A stretch of DNA of 64,000 nucleotides from Verrucomicrobia bacterium Tous-C9LFEB. GTDB lineage: Bacteria > Verrucomicrobiota > Verrucomicrobiia > Methylacidiphilales > UBA1321. Positions 19,152 to 28,426 of the stretch are shown in pieces (position 1 is the stretch's first letter; each line of letters opens with the position of its first letter). Both the position numbers and the translations under genes were made by a program. The DNA is taken from NCBI GenBank assembly GCA_002304345.1, contig NEUU01000019.1, positions 16,703 through 80,702 on the forward strand, in the 5' to 3' direction. The notes under the pieces are model-generated. The model searched no databases, had not been told where the DNA came from, and saw only the letters and a list, made by a program, of their open reading frames with translations.

Positions 19152-21977
19152 ATGGCGATTCCTAATTTCAACAACAGAACAAAACATCTTTCCCTCGTGA
19201 TGGTGAGTTTTTTCTTGCTGATAGCCGGTTCGGCTATCGCCGCTGAGGCCGTAAAACTCGCTGCGAGTCCAGAGGGCATAACCATTGATGCCGGGGTGGC
19301 AGGAATCTTCACTTTGGAAGCGCCGCGATTGATGTTGAAGTCGGATGATTACAATGCGCCGAAGCCCGCCGTGACGGTGCTGGATGCCTCGACAGCGGTG
19401 GTTCGCTACGCCACCGGCGGTGAGTTGACAATGCGGGTCGCAGGCTCGCGGATTGCGGTGAGCTATTCGGGCATTCCGGAGGAGGCGCATGCCTTGCGGG
19501 TGATGATGCTGATTCCAATCCGGTTCGGACAAGGGGGGCAGGTTGGATTGGATGAACGCGCGCTCGTGGCATTGCCGGCGACGAAGAAAAAGAATTTTTT
19601 ATTACAGGAAGGCGGAACGAAATTGCGGCTCGTGGATCCTTCCGGTGGTGGTTTTTCGCTGACGATGGCTGGCGGATTTCATGAGATTTCGGATAACCGT
19701 TTCTATAATTGGCCCACCTTTGCCTACATCTATACGTTTGGATTTAAGGAGCATCCCGGGCAAAATTCATTCGATATTCTTGTGGAACCAGCAGGAACAA
19801 TCGCTTCCGAAACGGGACCCAAATTCATGGTGGACCAATTTGGCCAATTGGCGGCGAAATCCTTTTCGGGAAAGGTGACGAGCGAGGACGAACTGAAGCA
19901 GGACGTTGCGAAAGAACAGGCATGGTTGGATAGCATGAAGCAACCCGAGAGAGATTCCTACGGGGGATTGCCGGGTAGTGGGGAAAAGTACAAGTTGAAG
20001 AAGACCGGATTTTTTCGCGTGGATCAGGTTGCCGGGCGTCATGTTTTTGTGACTCCCGAAGGAAATATTTTTTATCAACTGGGCGTATGCTGCATTCAAC
20101 CGCAGGAGGATCTGACCTTGGTGCGGGGGCGGGAAAAGATCTATGAATGGTTACCTCCCAAGGAGGGAGATTTTGCCGGCGCCTGGTTTAAAGAGGACCC
20201 GACGGGAGTGGTTTCATTCTATCTTGCGAACTGGATTCGTAAATACGGGCAGCCGTTCGATGCGGAAAAATGGTCGGCACAGGCCATAAACCGTTTGCAA
20301 AAATGGGGTTTTAATTCAGCCGGGGCATGGTCGATACGAACGAAGACCATGCAGACGAAGCGTTTTTCTGGAACGGTTATGCTTCCTTTGGAGACATGGA
20401 TGGCACCGGGGCTCAAGGCCATGCCCGGCGTTGACCGGATGTACGATCCGTTTGCACCGGGAACGGAAGAAGTAATCGAAAAAGCATTCGCGCAACAGGT
20501 AGCGCCTCTGGCCAATGATCCGACAATCATTGGCTATTTCTTGGGCAACGAACAACTGTTCGAAAACATTCCGCGGATTGTGCCCGCTCTCAAAAAAGAC
20601 TCGTTTTCAAAGCAACGTCTGGTGCAGTTGCTGCAGGAAAAGTACGAAGGGGATATCGCGAAGTTCAATGGCGCGTGGGCGATAAAGACGCCCTTCGCGA
20701 AATTTGAAGAGCTGGGCGACGCCACGCTGTTTGTCTCGACGCCGGAGTCGACCGGAGATATGCGCGAGTTTTTGCGACTTTATCTGGAGACCTATTATTC
20801 GACCGTTATCCGGATTTTTCGCAAACACGATCCGAATCACCTTCTACTAGGCAGCCGCTGGCAACCGGGGACGGCCAATAATGAGATGTTGGTAAAGATC
20901 GCGGCAAAATACATGGATGTGATCAGTGTGAACTATTATGTCTACGCCGTTGAGCCGGATTTTCTCAAGCGTATATACGATTGGAGCGGTGGCAAACCGA
21001 TGCTACTCAGCGAATGGCATTTCACGAGTACGGATCAGGGGATGGGTGGACACAAGGAGGTGGCGAACCAAAAGGAGCGTGGGCTGGCTTATCGCAATTA
21101 TGTGGAAACGACGGCAGCCCTCCCTTATGTCGTGGGACATCAATGGTTCAGCAATATCGATCAATCTGTGACGGGACGCTGGTTTGAGGGCTTCAATGGC
21201 GAGGCAGCAAACACGGGACTGATCAATGTGACAGATCGACCTTATGTGGACTTTATTACGGAATGTAAAAAGACGAATGATGAGATTTACAGGGTTGTCT
21301 TGGGAGAGCGTCCCCCCTTCCGCTTTGACGACCCGCGTTTCTCGGCGCGGTCTGGAGCGGTGCGCAAATCCCTTTCGATTCCACGTGCCTTGCCTGGCAT
21401 GAAGTTGGATGGTACTTCGCAAAACTGGCCAGGTCGTCCGGCAGAGCAACTCCCGGCGAAGAATTTGACGCTGGGAACGCCCGATCTGGATTTCAATGCG
21501 GCCTTTCGACTTTGCTGGGACGATCAATTTCTGTACGTATTGGCTGAGGTCAAGGAGAGCACTCCTTTAGTTAATACACAGACAGGAGAAAATCTTTGGC
21601 AGGGGGATTGTCTCGAGATTTTTATTGGTGGAGAAAAGACGAACGAACCAGGAGCGTTAATGCCGACGGACCGTCAGATCTTGCTCAGCGCGGGGATGTC
21701 GCCGAAGTTTTACGTCGCGAACAGCCCGGTGCTAGTGACGGATATTCGTGTGGTAACCGCAAAGAATGTAACGGGCGAGGGATATACAATTGAGGCGGCC
21801 ATACCGTGGGCCGTTCTCGGCATTAAGCCGGAATCGGGCAAGGAATTGCTGTTTGATTTGGGGGTGGATAACACCGACGATGGCAAGCTTCGCTCGCGCC
21901 AATGGATGTGGAACGGTTCTGAGCGTAATTCCAGTGATCGTGGGAACTGGGGGCGTGCCAAGTTGTTGATGAATTGA
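19152..21977 (+). CDS. Secreted GH50-like glycoside hydrolase with C-terminal CBM9-like domain
   Basis: The 941-aa protein starts with a signal peptide (about residues 12-31, ending AIAAE). The catalytic region (about 290-700) has a GH-A clan layout. A YFLGNEQ segment puts the presumed acid/base at E467 and LLSEWH puts the presumed nucleophile at E621; this pattern and overall texture resemble GH50 beta-agarases. After a linker, about 775-941 looks like a CBM9/DOMON-type sugar-binding domain (WQGDCLEIFIGGEK, WMWNG). ATG 19152 gives a good signal peptide; an upstream TTG at 19113 is in frame but unlikely. Its substrate is probably a galactan-type polysaccharide, with family assignment moderate. 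It is convergent with the metal uptake operon. Confidence 0.75.
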   Translation: MAIPNFNNRTKHLSLVMVSFFLLIAGSAIAAEAVKLAASPEGITIDAGVAGIFTLEAPRLMLKSDDYNAPKPAVTVLDASTAVVRYATGGELTMRVAGSRIAVSYSGIPEEAHALRVMMLIPIRFGQGGQVGLDERALVALPATKKKNFLLQEGGTKLRLVDPSGGGFSLTMAGGFHEISDNRFYNWPTFAYIYTFGFKEHPGQNSFDILVEPAGTIASETGPKFMVDQFGQLAAKSFSGKVTSEDELKQDVAKEQAWLDSMKQPERDSYGGLPGSGEKYKLKKTGFFRVDQVAGRHVFVTPEGNIFYQLGVCCIQPQEDLTLVRGREKIYEWLPPKEGDFAGAWFKEDPTGVVSFYLANWIRKYGQPFDAEKWSAQAINRLQKWGFNSAGAWSIRTKTMQTKRFSGTVMLPLETWMAPGLKAMPGVDRMYDPFAPGTEEVIEKAFAQQVAPLANDPTIIGYFLGNEQLFENIPRIVPALKKDSFSKQRLVQLLQEKYEGDIAKFNGAWAIKTPFAKFEELGDATLFVSTPESTGDMREFLRLYLETYYSTVIRIFRKHDPNHLLLGSRWQPGTANNEMLVKIAAKYMDVISVNYYVYAVEPDFLKRIYDWSGGKPMLLSEWHFTSTDQGMGGHKEVANQKERGLAYRNYVETTAALPYVVGHQWFSNIDQSVTGRWFEGFNGEAANTGLINVTDRPYVDFITECKKTNDEIYRVVLGERPPFRFDDPRFSARSGAVRKSLSIPRALPGMKLDGTSQNWPGRPAEQLPAKNLTLGTPDLDFNAAFRLCWDDQFLYVLAEVKESTPLVNTQTGENLWQGDCLEIFIGGEKTNEPGALMPTDRQILLSAGMSPKFYVANSPVLVTDIRVVTAKNVTGEGYTIEAAIPWAVLGIKPESGKELLFDLGVDNTDDGKLRSRQWMWNGSERNSSDRGNWGRAKLLMN

Positions 21978-22004
21978 GCCTCCAGGACAATGAGTCGTGG
22001 AGGC
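21978..22004. terminator. Hairpin between convergent genes
   Basis: A perfect 7-bp inverted repeat (GCCTCCA / TGGAGGC) with a 13-base loop lies directly after the glycosidase stop codon and before the end of the convergent TonB receptor gene. There is no clear T-run on either strand, so it is a plausible but not classical bidirectional terminator. Confidence 0.4.
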
Positions 22005-22036
22005 CTAACGGGCGGTATTGTATTCTGAGAGGTGGC

Positions 22037-24178
22037 TTAGAACTGAATGGTCAGGCTGGTGTAAAACGTTCGTCCCGCGCCAGCTACCGATTGCAGCGGA
22101 GCGTTGTAGTTGCTGGCTTGGAAGTTATCGAAGTTTACGCCGCCTAGTGGTTGGTAGTAGAACTTGTCGATCACGTTATCGATCCCGGCATTCAATCGCA
22201 CGTTGGGCCATTGGTAGCCGGTGCGGAGATTCAATAAAGCGTAGCCGGGCGTCGTAGGTTCGTTGCGCAGGCCATCGACTTCGGCCTTGGAATCGATCAT
22301 CTGCACTTCAATGGCGCTGGTCCAGCGGCCGAGCGTCTCCTCCAGTGCGACAGTGGCGTGCAGCGGCATCATGTGATAAAGATCATTGCCATCGAGGGTC
22401 TCTCCGCGGACCCATCCGGCCACGCCGCGAATTTGGCCATGACCAAAGGTGTCATTGTTCCAGAGCTGCTTTTTCCACTTCAAATCGACGCCGTAAAGCT
22501 GGGCGTCATGATTGGCAAAGATAAGTTGCGAGCGAATGCTTTGGCCGCTGTAGACGGTGCCGAACCGGTCGACATTAATGTAGTCTTCGACGTAGGAATA
22601 ATAGGGGGTGACCGCGACTTCCCAATCCTTCCTCGCGTCGTCATGCCAGTTGGCGGTGATGCTGAAGGTATGAGCGACCTCACTCTTGAGATCCAGATTT
22701 CCGGTGTAGTAGTTGCCGTCTCCGAACCAATTGACCATCTCGGCGGCCATTTTCACTTTGGACCAAGCATAGCGTTCGTAGAGACTCGGGGCGCGACTTT
22801 TGCGGGCGTAGCCGATCTCGTAGGTGCTGCTTTTTTCCGGTTCGTAGCGCGTGAGGGCCGTGAGGTCGAAATTGACATCGGTTCGCGCGTGGTCGCGGGA
22901 ATTGAAGGCGTTGGCATCGGCCGCGTACATGGCGGAATAACCCTGCACATTGCCCGTGTCCATCCAGACGGTATCGTTTCGCGCGCCGAAGAGAGTCATC
23001 CATTGCTCGTTATACTGGGTTTCCCACTCGGCGAAAAACGCCAGACGGTTGCGCTCGCCATTGTTGATATTCACAAACGTATTGGGCGACATCATCATGC
23101 CCGAACCGGGCACCTGAGGCCAGGTGTCGTCGAGTTCGAAGCGATGAAACTCATTTCCCACCCGCAGAGTGTGGAGATCGAGAATGGGAATTGTGGCTTT
23201 CAGGGTATATCCGGTATTAATACCATGCGTATCCATTGGCATCCACATGGGCATGGGGAACGACTCCTTATCCTTGCTGATATTCATGCCGTGAGTGACC
23301 TGCTGCCAGTACGCACGCGTGTCGAGTTGACCCCAGTCGTACTGCCCTTCATAGCGGGTGTTGATGAACTCGCCATCATTGCGGGTGACATCCATCCATT
23401 GATTGACGAAACCCTCTTTCGGCGTGGAGTTGAGTCCCGCTGTGATCTCGCTAAAGTGTCCGTCTTTCTGCGTGGCGAAGGTGACGGCCTGCGTGGACGT
23501 TTCGTAGAAGGTCGAAGTCACCGTGTTTCCGTTTCCGTCTTTGTAATCACCCGCCTGACTGTAGGCTCCGCGATAGCCGAGGCTGAAGTTCTGGTTGGCC
23601 ACCGCCGAATTCAGCGATCCGCCATAGCTGTCGCCATTGGTTCCATAGTAACTATTGAGGGTGGTGGCGGTATGGATCTTTTGTTCTGGTGAGGCGAAGA
23701 GGGGACGGGCGGAGTTAACGATGATTGTGCCACCGAGACTATCGCCGCCCTGACTCACCGGAGTGATGCCGGCCAGTACTTCCACTTTTTCCACCTGACC
23801 GGGACTGATATAGGAGAGCGGTGGGTTCATGTGATTGGGGCAGGCTGACGTGATGGTCATTCCATCCACGAGAATTTTCACGCGTTCGTCGCCGAGTCCG
23901 TGGAGGATGGGAAGCGAAGCGGCACCGTTTTGTTGTAACGCGACACCGGCCCAGCCTTCCAGCAGTTCCGAGGTATCTCCACCGTGAATGGGCGTAGAGG
24001 AAGTCCGATCGCGTGCGGCGGTGACCACAACTTCGCGGAGAAGGATTGACGTCGTTGTTGTGCTGAAGGTCGATTCGGCGACTGGTTTTTCGGCTCCGAT
24101 AAGCATGGAATGACAAAGAATGATGAGCAAGGCGGGGCATCCGAGATGCCGGGTAAACGGACGGATCAAGAAATTCAC
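22037..24178 (-). CDS. TonB-dependent receptor, OprC-like (copper type)
   Basis: The 713-aa outer-membrane protein has a signal peptide (about 11-29), a TonB-box-like EVVVTA (about 49-54), a plug domain (about 60-165) and a 22-strand-type barrel ending in the aromatic FYTSLTIQF. In the plug, C113-P-N-H-M117 matches a CxxxM motif. In the barrel, H296-G-M298 matches HxM and is followed by a Met/His-rich loop (about 309-318). These two motifs, about 180 residues apart, form the Cu site described for OprC. I chose GTG 24178 because GGAGGA lies 7-8 bases upstream; the frame stays open to 24436. It is the last gene of the metal uptake operon and would supply metal to the periplasmic parts. Confidence 0.88.
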   Translation of the reverse strand: MNFLIRPFTRHLGCPALLIILCHSMLIGAEKPVAESTFSTTTTSILLREVVVTAARDRTSSTPIHGGDTSELLEGWAGVALQQNGAASLPILHGLGDERVKILVDGMTITSACPNHMNPPLSYISPGQVEKVEVLAGITPVSQGGDSLGGTIIVNSARPLFASPEQKIHTATTLNSYYGTNGDSYGGSLNSAVANQNFSLGYRGAYSQAGDYKDGNGNTVTSTFYETSTQAVTFATQKDGHFSEITAGLNSTPKEGFVNQWMDVTRNDGEFINTRYEGQYDWGQLDTRAYWQQVTHGMNISKDKESFPMPMWMPMDTHGINTGYTLKATIPILDLHTLRVGNEFHRFELDDTWPQVPGSGMMMSPNTFVNINNGERNRLAFFAEWETQYNEQWMTLFGARNDTVWMDTGNVQGYSAMYAADANAFNSRDHARTDVNFDLTALTRYEPEKSSTYEIGYARKSRAPSLYERYAWSKVKMAAEMVNWFGDGNYYTGNLDLKSEVAHTFSITANWHDDARKDWEVAVTPYYSYVEDYINVDRFGTVYSGQSIRSQLIFANHDAQLYGVDLKWKKQLWNNDTFGHGQIRGVAGWVRGETLDGNDLYHMMPLHATVALEETLGRWTSAIEVQMIDSKAEVDGLRNEPTTPGYALLNLRTGYQWPNVRLNAGIDNVIDKFYYQPLGGVNFDNFQASNYNAPLQSVAGAGRTFYTSLTIQF

Positions 24179-24303
24179 GAATAATCCTCCAGCATGCGAT
24201 CGCGAGGACAGCATGCCTTGGTTCGTTTTCACTCGGTGTGAAAACGGGGTTAGCGGCGGAAGGAGAATAGCAACGACGGGTGGACGCAAGCGTCCGCCGA
24301 CGG

Positions 24304-24711
24304 CTATATGAAGGTTGCGAAAGGCGCGGGGGAAGAAATGGGGACCGGACCGGGAGGCGGATCGGAACGCAGGGGAGCCGATTGGCACACGAATGGGGGA
24401 TAAACGTTGGGTTGGGGAGGCAACCAGACGGTCCACCGGAAGGGAGTGGAAAAGAGATTTTCCGATTTCTTTTCCACTTTAACAGTGGCAGGACGTCGTT
24501 CTTCTTTCTGACGGCCTTCCTGAATCTTGACACACTTTTCGCAAGGAGCTTTCCCGCTGAAAGTCTTTTCCACACCTGCGCGAAGTGACCCCTCCTGAAT
24601 GGAATAGTCGCGAATCATTTCCGCCCACGCGACCGTCTGGAGAATCGCCCAATGTCCACCTGCGAGACATAGGATCGCCAGCAGCATCAAGGCTGTAGCG
24701 AGAGCTTTCAT
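24304..24711 (-). CDS. Small exported CxxC protein in metal uptake operon
   Basis: The 135-aa product (from ATG 24711; an ATG at 24780 is also in frame) has an N-terminal hydrophobic segment ending near AWAEM. A CEKC pair follows in the mature part, then a Lys/Glu-rich linker and a Pro-rich tail. No family was recognised. The CxxC and its location between a cytochrome c gene and the TonB receptor gene suggest a periplasmic metal-binding or redox role. Known P19/FTR1 systems also end with small thioredoxin-like proteins, but no thioredoxin fold is apparent here. Low complexity makes the reading frame less secure than its neighbours. Confidence 0.5.
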   Translation of the reverse strand: MKALATALMLLAILCLAGGHWAILQTVAWAEMIRDYSIQEGSLRAGVEKTFSGKAPCEKCVKIQEGRQKEERRPATVKVEKKSENLFSTPFRWTVWLPPQPNVYPPFVCQSAPLRSDPPPGPVPISSPAPFATFI

Positions 24712-24739
24712 GAAGGTGGAGCGGAACACGGGCACGACA

Positions 24740-25324
24740 TTAGCCTTCGGGCAGGTGCGACGCTTTCGTTTCGTTGTCATTCTTTAGCGTTGTCTTGCGC
24801 TGATTGGATGCGGGCGAATTTTTAACTGGGGTGGGTGGCTGTTTTTGTTTGATGGCGGCCATTTCGTTGGCCATCGCGGTGGGAAGGGGAATCGGTGCGG
24901 TGCCGGATGCCTGATTTTGACGATGCTGCAAGGTCCGTACAAAGGCAACGACTTTCCATCTGTCGCTATCGGTGAGCGCCGGAGAAAAGCCATTCATTTT
25001 CTTTCGGCCATTGGTAATAATGTCGAAGAGTTCGCCGTCCGGTTGCATGCGAACGCGCGGGTCCATGAGGCTGGTGATGTCTGTGGGTCCGCCGGAACTG
25101 GTGCCCTCCATGCCATGGCATATGGCGCAGTTGGCCATGTAACGGGTTCGTCCGCGTTCCATGGCCACTGCATCGATGTGGATTGGAATACCGTCGCCCC
25201 ATAGTTCGCCGAATCGCCCTGTTTTTTGGTAACTGTCGAGAGAGGAAGGATTCTCCGCCCAACCCGTCGCGACGAGAAGGAGTGTCAGGATCGTGGAGGA
25301 GAGAGCGTTAAACTTTCGGTGCAT
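24740..25324 (-). CDS. Monohaem c-type cytochrome
   Basis: The 194-aa protein has a signal peptide (about 1-23, ending GWAEN) and one haem-attachment motif CAICH (about residue 67). A Met-containing segment, KKMNGFSPAL, could provide the sixth ligand, as in class I cytochromes c. The C-terminal 50 residues are low-complexity (Pro, Lys, Asn). The start at 25324 overlaps the ABC ATPase end by 17 bases, so it is translated from the same transcript. In a P19/FTR1 operon a periplasmic cytochrome could accept or donate electrons for Fe(II)/Fe(III) or Cu redox cycling; this is inference. Confidence 0.85.
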   Translation of the reverse strand: MHRKFNALSSTILTLLLVATGWAENPSSLDSYQKTGRFGELWGDGIPIHIDAVAMERGRTRYMANCAICHGMEGTSSGGPTDITSLMDPRVRMQPDGELFDIITNGRKKMNGFSPALTDSDRWKVVAFVRTLQHRQNQASGTAPIPLPTAMANEMAAIKQKQPPTPVKNSPASNQRKTTLKNDNETKASHLPEG

Positions 25325-26018
25325 TCTCCAATTCCTCGCCGAGATATTTGCCGTGATGCAGGCGGACGATGCGATTGGCGGAGCGGGCCAGATCGGGATT
25401 ATGCGTGACCATGATGATCGTGCGGCCCTGACTGTGCAGTTGCTTGAGAAAGTCCATGACGACCTGTTCGTTTTCCTCATCCAGATTGCCGGTAGGCTCA
25501 TCGGCAAAGATGAAAGGTGGTTCGTTGACCAGGGCGCGGGCGATGCAGACGCGTTGTTGTTCGCCACCGGAAAGCTGCTTGGGTAAATGATGAACGCGGT
25601 GACCCATGCCGAATTGCTCCAAAACCTTCAATGCGGTGGGTTCATCCACCACGCTGTGGTAATGCTGCGCTAGCATGACGTTTTCCAAAGCGCTGAGATA
25701 GGGAATGAGGTGGAATTGCTGGAAGACGAGTCCGATTTTCTCCGAGCGGAATTTCCGTCGCATTTCGTCGTCGAATGTCGCCACATCACGTCCATCCAGC
25801 AGTACTTTCCCCTCGGTTGCGGTATCGAGACAAGTCATGATATTCATGAGCGTGGTTTTGCCGGAGCCCGATGCGCCCATGAATGCGGTGAATTCTCCGC
25901 GGTGGATGCGGAGGTTTACATGGTCGAGTGCGGTCACTTGCCCGAAGCGTTTGCACAGCCCGACTGTTTCGATGGCGGCGGTTTGAGTGGTTGCCTTTTC
26001 CAGCAGGGACGATGACAT
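25308..26018 (-). CDS. ABC transporter ATP-binding protein (MacB/LolD type)
   Basis: The 236-aa protein carries all ABC ATPase motifs: Walker A GASGSGKT (about 48-55), Q-loop VFQQFH, signature LSGGEQQR, Walker [11 protein letters not shown] and the switch His in VTHN. The sequence type is that of the MacB/LolD subfamily, which works with FtsX-like permeases; two such permeases are encoded directly upstream in the operon. A strong ribosome binding site (AAGGAGAATAAG) precedes the ATG. In known P19/FTR1 loci this three-gene ABC set accompanies the iron permease. Its exact cargo is not established. Confidence 0.94.
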   Translation of the reverse strand: MSSSLLEKATTQTAAIETVGLCKRFGQVTALDHVNLRIHRGEFTAFMGASGSGKTTLMNIMTCLDTATEGKVLLDGRDVATFDDEMRRKFRSEKIGLVFQQFHLIPYLSALENVMLAQHYHSVVDEPTALKVLEQFGMGHRVHHLPKQLSGGEQQRVCIARALVNEPPFIFADEPTGNLDEENEQVVMDFLKQLHSQGRTIIMVTHNPDLARSANRIVRLHHGKYLGEELENAPKV

Positions 26019-26019
26019 C

Positions 26020-27162
26020 TTATTCTCCTTTTAAAATTGCAGCGGGTTCGATTTGAGTGGCGCGTCGAGCCGGAACGATGGCGGCGGCCAATGCCACCAC
26101 GATCGACAATAGGGCGGCCAGCGGCAGGACCGGGGCGCGGAAATCAATGGTTGAGGAAAAGACCACTTGGCCCAGCACTTGTGCAAGCAGATAGCCTGCC
26201 GCGCAGCCCGCAATCACAGCGGCGGAAACAATCAACGCGGTTTCGATCACGATCTGGCCTACGATACTGCGATTGGTGGCGCCCAGCGCTTTTTGCAGGG
26301 CAAACTCACGCGAACGTTCGCTGACAATGGCGAGCAGAGTGGTGTTCACACAGAGGGTGGATAAAATGAGAATCACCACGCAGACGAGTCCCATCAGTCC
26401 TTTTATTTTTCCCAGTACTTGACCCTCCGAGGCTGAGATTTTCCGAATCGGTCGGATGTCGAGATCAGGATGAAGTTTGCGCAATTCGGTAGCGAAAGCG
26501 TCTACGCGGCTTGGATCGGAATTGACTCGTAAGAGAATGTGGCTGGCCTGTCCCGGTTGACGTAGCCATTGCTGCGCAACGGAGAGATTAACGATCAGCA
26601 CGTTGTCCACGGCGTCGCCGGTTTCGATGAGACCCTTGATTTGAAACGAGCGCTTCTCATCACCCCGCACCAAGGTCACTGTTTTACCAATCCCCAGTTC
26701 CAATTGTTCCGCCAGCTTGCGACCGATCATGGCATTGCGATCGTCGAAATTGACGCCGATCCAATTTCCCGCGACTTGCCAATAGGGAACGAGCGGACGC
26801 AGCGATTCGAACTGCACGCCCATCAGCACCACCTTGGACATTTCCGTGCGTACGACGCCGTAGAGATAAGGTGTTCCGGCGGAAATCAAGCCGGGAGGTG
26901 CTTCGTCAATCACCTGTTGATGGACCGATTCGGACATGGAAGCCCCTTCGCTCGGGCCGATATAGAAATTGGCACCATAGGTGCGCAGCTCACGACTCAT
27001 TTTGGCTGTGATATCAAAATACACGGCGGCCATGGCTGTGACGATCGCCGCGCCCACAGCAAGTGCCGCAAAGACAACAGCGACGCGGCGCAATCGCATC
27101 GCCAGCGCGCGGAATACCAGCCGACCGAGCATATGGGTACGCGACGTTTTAGTGGCGACCAT
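26020..27162 (-). CDS. FtsX/MacB-type ABC permease 2
   Basis: The 380-aa membrane protein has one N-terminal helix (about 18-40), a periplasmic MacB_PCD-like domain (about 45-230) and three C-terminal helices (about 255-380). It ends in the cytoplasmic ARRATQIEPAAILKGE motif typical of FtsX-like permeases. ATG 27162 is preceded by GGAGGTG and overlaps the first permease gene by 14 bases. The N-terminal part is similar to that of permease 1 (SRELRTYGANFYIGP versus AREMKSYGANILIEP), so the two arose by duplication and probably form a heterodimer with the ATPase. Confidence 0.92.
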   Translation of the reverse strand: MVATKTSRTHMLGRLVFRALAMRLRRVAVVFAALAVGAAIVTAMAAVYFDITAKMSRELRTYGANFYIGPSEGASMSESVHQQVIDEAPPGLISAGTPYLYGVVRTEMSKVVLMGVQFESLRPLVPYWQVAGNWIGVNFDDRNAMIGRKLAEQLELGIGKTVTLVRGDEKRSFQIKGLIETGDAVDNVLIVNLSVAQQWLRQPGQASHILLRVNSDPSRVDAFATELRKLHPDLDIRPIRKISASEGQVLGKIKGLMGLVCVVILILSTLCVNTTLLAIVSERSREFALQKALGATNRSIVGQIVIETALIVSAAVIAGCAAGYLLAQVLGQVVFSSTIDFRAPVLPLAALLSIVVALAAAIVPARRATQIEPAAILKGE

Positions 27163-28426
27163 ATAGCACCTCCGCGGGATACAATTTGGCAATGCGCTGG
27201 GCGGGAATCCACGTTCCGATCAATGAAATTAAAATCGACAATGCCAGAACAGTTGGCACGACAATCCAGTTGAAATTCAACGCTGCTCCGAATAGCTCCC
27301 TGCCAATGAGCTGCGCCAATCCCCAGCCCGCGACGCATCCGAGCAAACCTCCGACAAGTCCATTCAAAGCGGATTCGGCGTAAAACAGTGCCAGGATTTG
27401 CCAGAGCCGCGCATCCAGAGCTTTCATCAGTCCGATTTCCTGCGTGCGCTCCAGAATGCTTGTTGTGGTCAGTGAGGCGATCCCCATCGAGGCCGCAATC
27501 AGCGCGGCCACTGTGGCGACGATCAAGAGCAACTGGACTTTGCCCACCACCACGCCTTCCGAAGCGGCGACTTGCCAGATTGGGCGTACGGCCGTGCCGG
27601 GTAACGCTTCCTCCAGTTGATGCGCGATGGAAGAAACGTAGGCGGTGCAATACCAGCTATCGTATTCCCCGGCGTTGAGTGACTCCACATCGCGACGCGC
27701 CTTGCGCGAAAGTTGCGATTCGGGAACCGTCAGCGCGGAGATCCGGATGCTTTGGACTTTGCCTTCCTGATTGAATAATTTTTGGGCGATGACAAGCGGA
27801 AGCACGAGTTGTTGATCCTCCGCGCTTCCGGTCTCAAGAATGCCGGTGATTTTCACGCGAAGCCGCCGTTGCGACTGGGTCAATTCGACCGTGTCGCCTG
27901 CTTTCCAACCTGTGCTCTCGGCCAGCTTGCGCCCTACCAAGGCTTCTGTTTTTTCATCGTCAGGCCATTCTCCGGAAACATTCCAGTAGGTGCTGATGAC
28001 TTTATGACCGGTGTGGTATCCTGGTTCATCCGCAAGCGGGAATGACTTGTTGAAAAAAGTTCCCGTGATGACGGTGTCGCGACCGTTTGCTTTTGCCCTG
28101 CCGACGAGAAGCGGCGCGTAACCGAGAATATTGTTTCGCCAAAAGATGTTGTTGATGTTGGGTAAATCCGATTCGTTGAGTAGATCCTGACTTGGCAGCG
28201 GGCTGGCATTCTCACCGAGGAGCGCGGGCAGTACCGCCTGCCCGGTGGGCTCAATGAGGATATTGGCTCCGTACGATTTCATTTCGCGAGCCATCTTGTC
28301 GCCCACGTCAATGGAGACGGCGAGCAGAGCGGAGACCAGGGCGGCGGCGAACAATACGGTGACCACCGCGAGGGCCTTGCGTCGCAGGTTATGACGCCAC
28401 GATTGGATTATGAGCCGGGGCAGCAT
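27149..28426 (-). CDS. FtsX/MacB-type ABC permease 1
   Basis: The 425-aa protein has an N-terminal membrane helix (about 18-40), a MacB_PCD-like periplasmic domain and three C-terminal helices (about 300-425). It ends in the PAQRIAKLYPAEVLYGRH motif characteristic of FtsX-like permeases. It is the partner of permease 2 and the LolD-type ATPase. Its start overlaps the DUF2318 gene by 19 bases and its end overlaps permease 2 by 14 bases, so the ABC part is a tight operon. Confidence 0.92.
   Translation of the reverse strand: MLPRLIIQSWRHNLRRKALAVVTVLFAAALVSALLAVSIDVGDKMAREMKSYGANILIEPTGQAVLPALLGENASPLPSQDLLNESDLPNINNIFWRNNILGYAPLLVGRAKANGRDTVITGTFFNKSFPLADEPGYHTGHKVISTYWNVSGEWPDDEKTEALVGRKLAESTGWKAGDTVELTQSQRRLRVKITGILETGSAEDQQLVLPLVIAQKLFNQEGKVQSIRISALTVPESQLSRKARRDVESLNAGEYDSWYCTAYVSSIAHQLEEALPGTAVRPIWQVAASEGVVVGKVQLLLIVATVAALIAASMGIASLTTTSILERTQEIGLMKALDARLWQILALFYAESALNGLVGGLLGCVAGWGLAQLIGRELFGAALNFNWIVVPTVLALSILISLIGTWIPAQRIAKLYPAEVLYGRH

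Noticed and set aside
22358..23692. 444-codon open frame on the plus strand inside the TonB receptor gene
   Set aside because: It is antisense to a receptor with clear family motifs and its translation shows no recognisable domain; it is a shadow frame from biased codon use.
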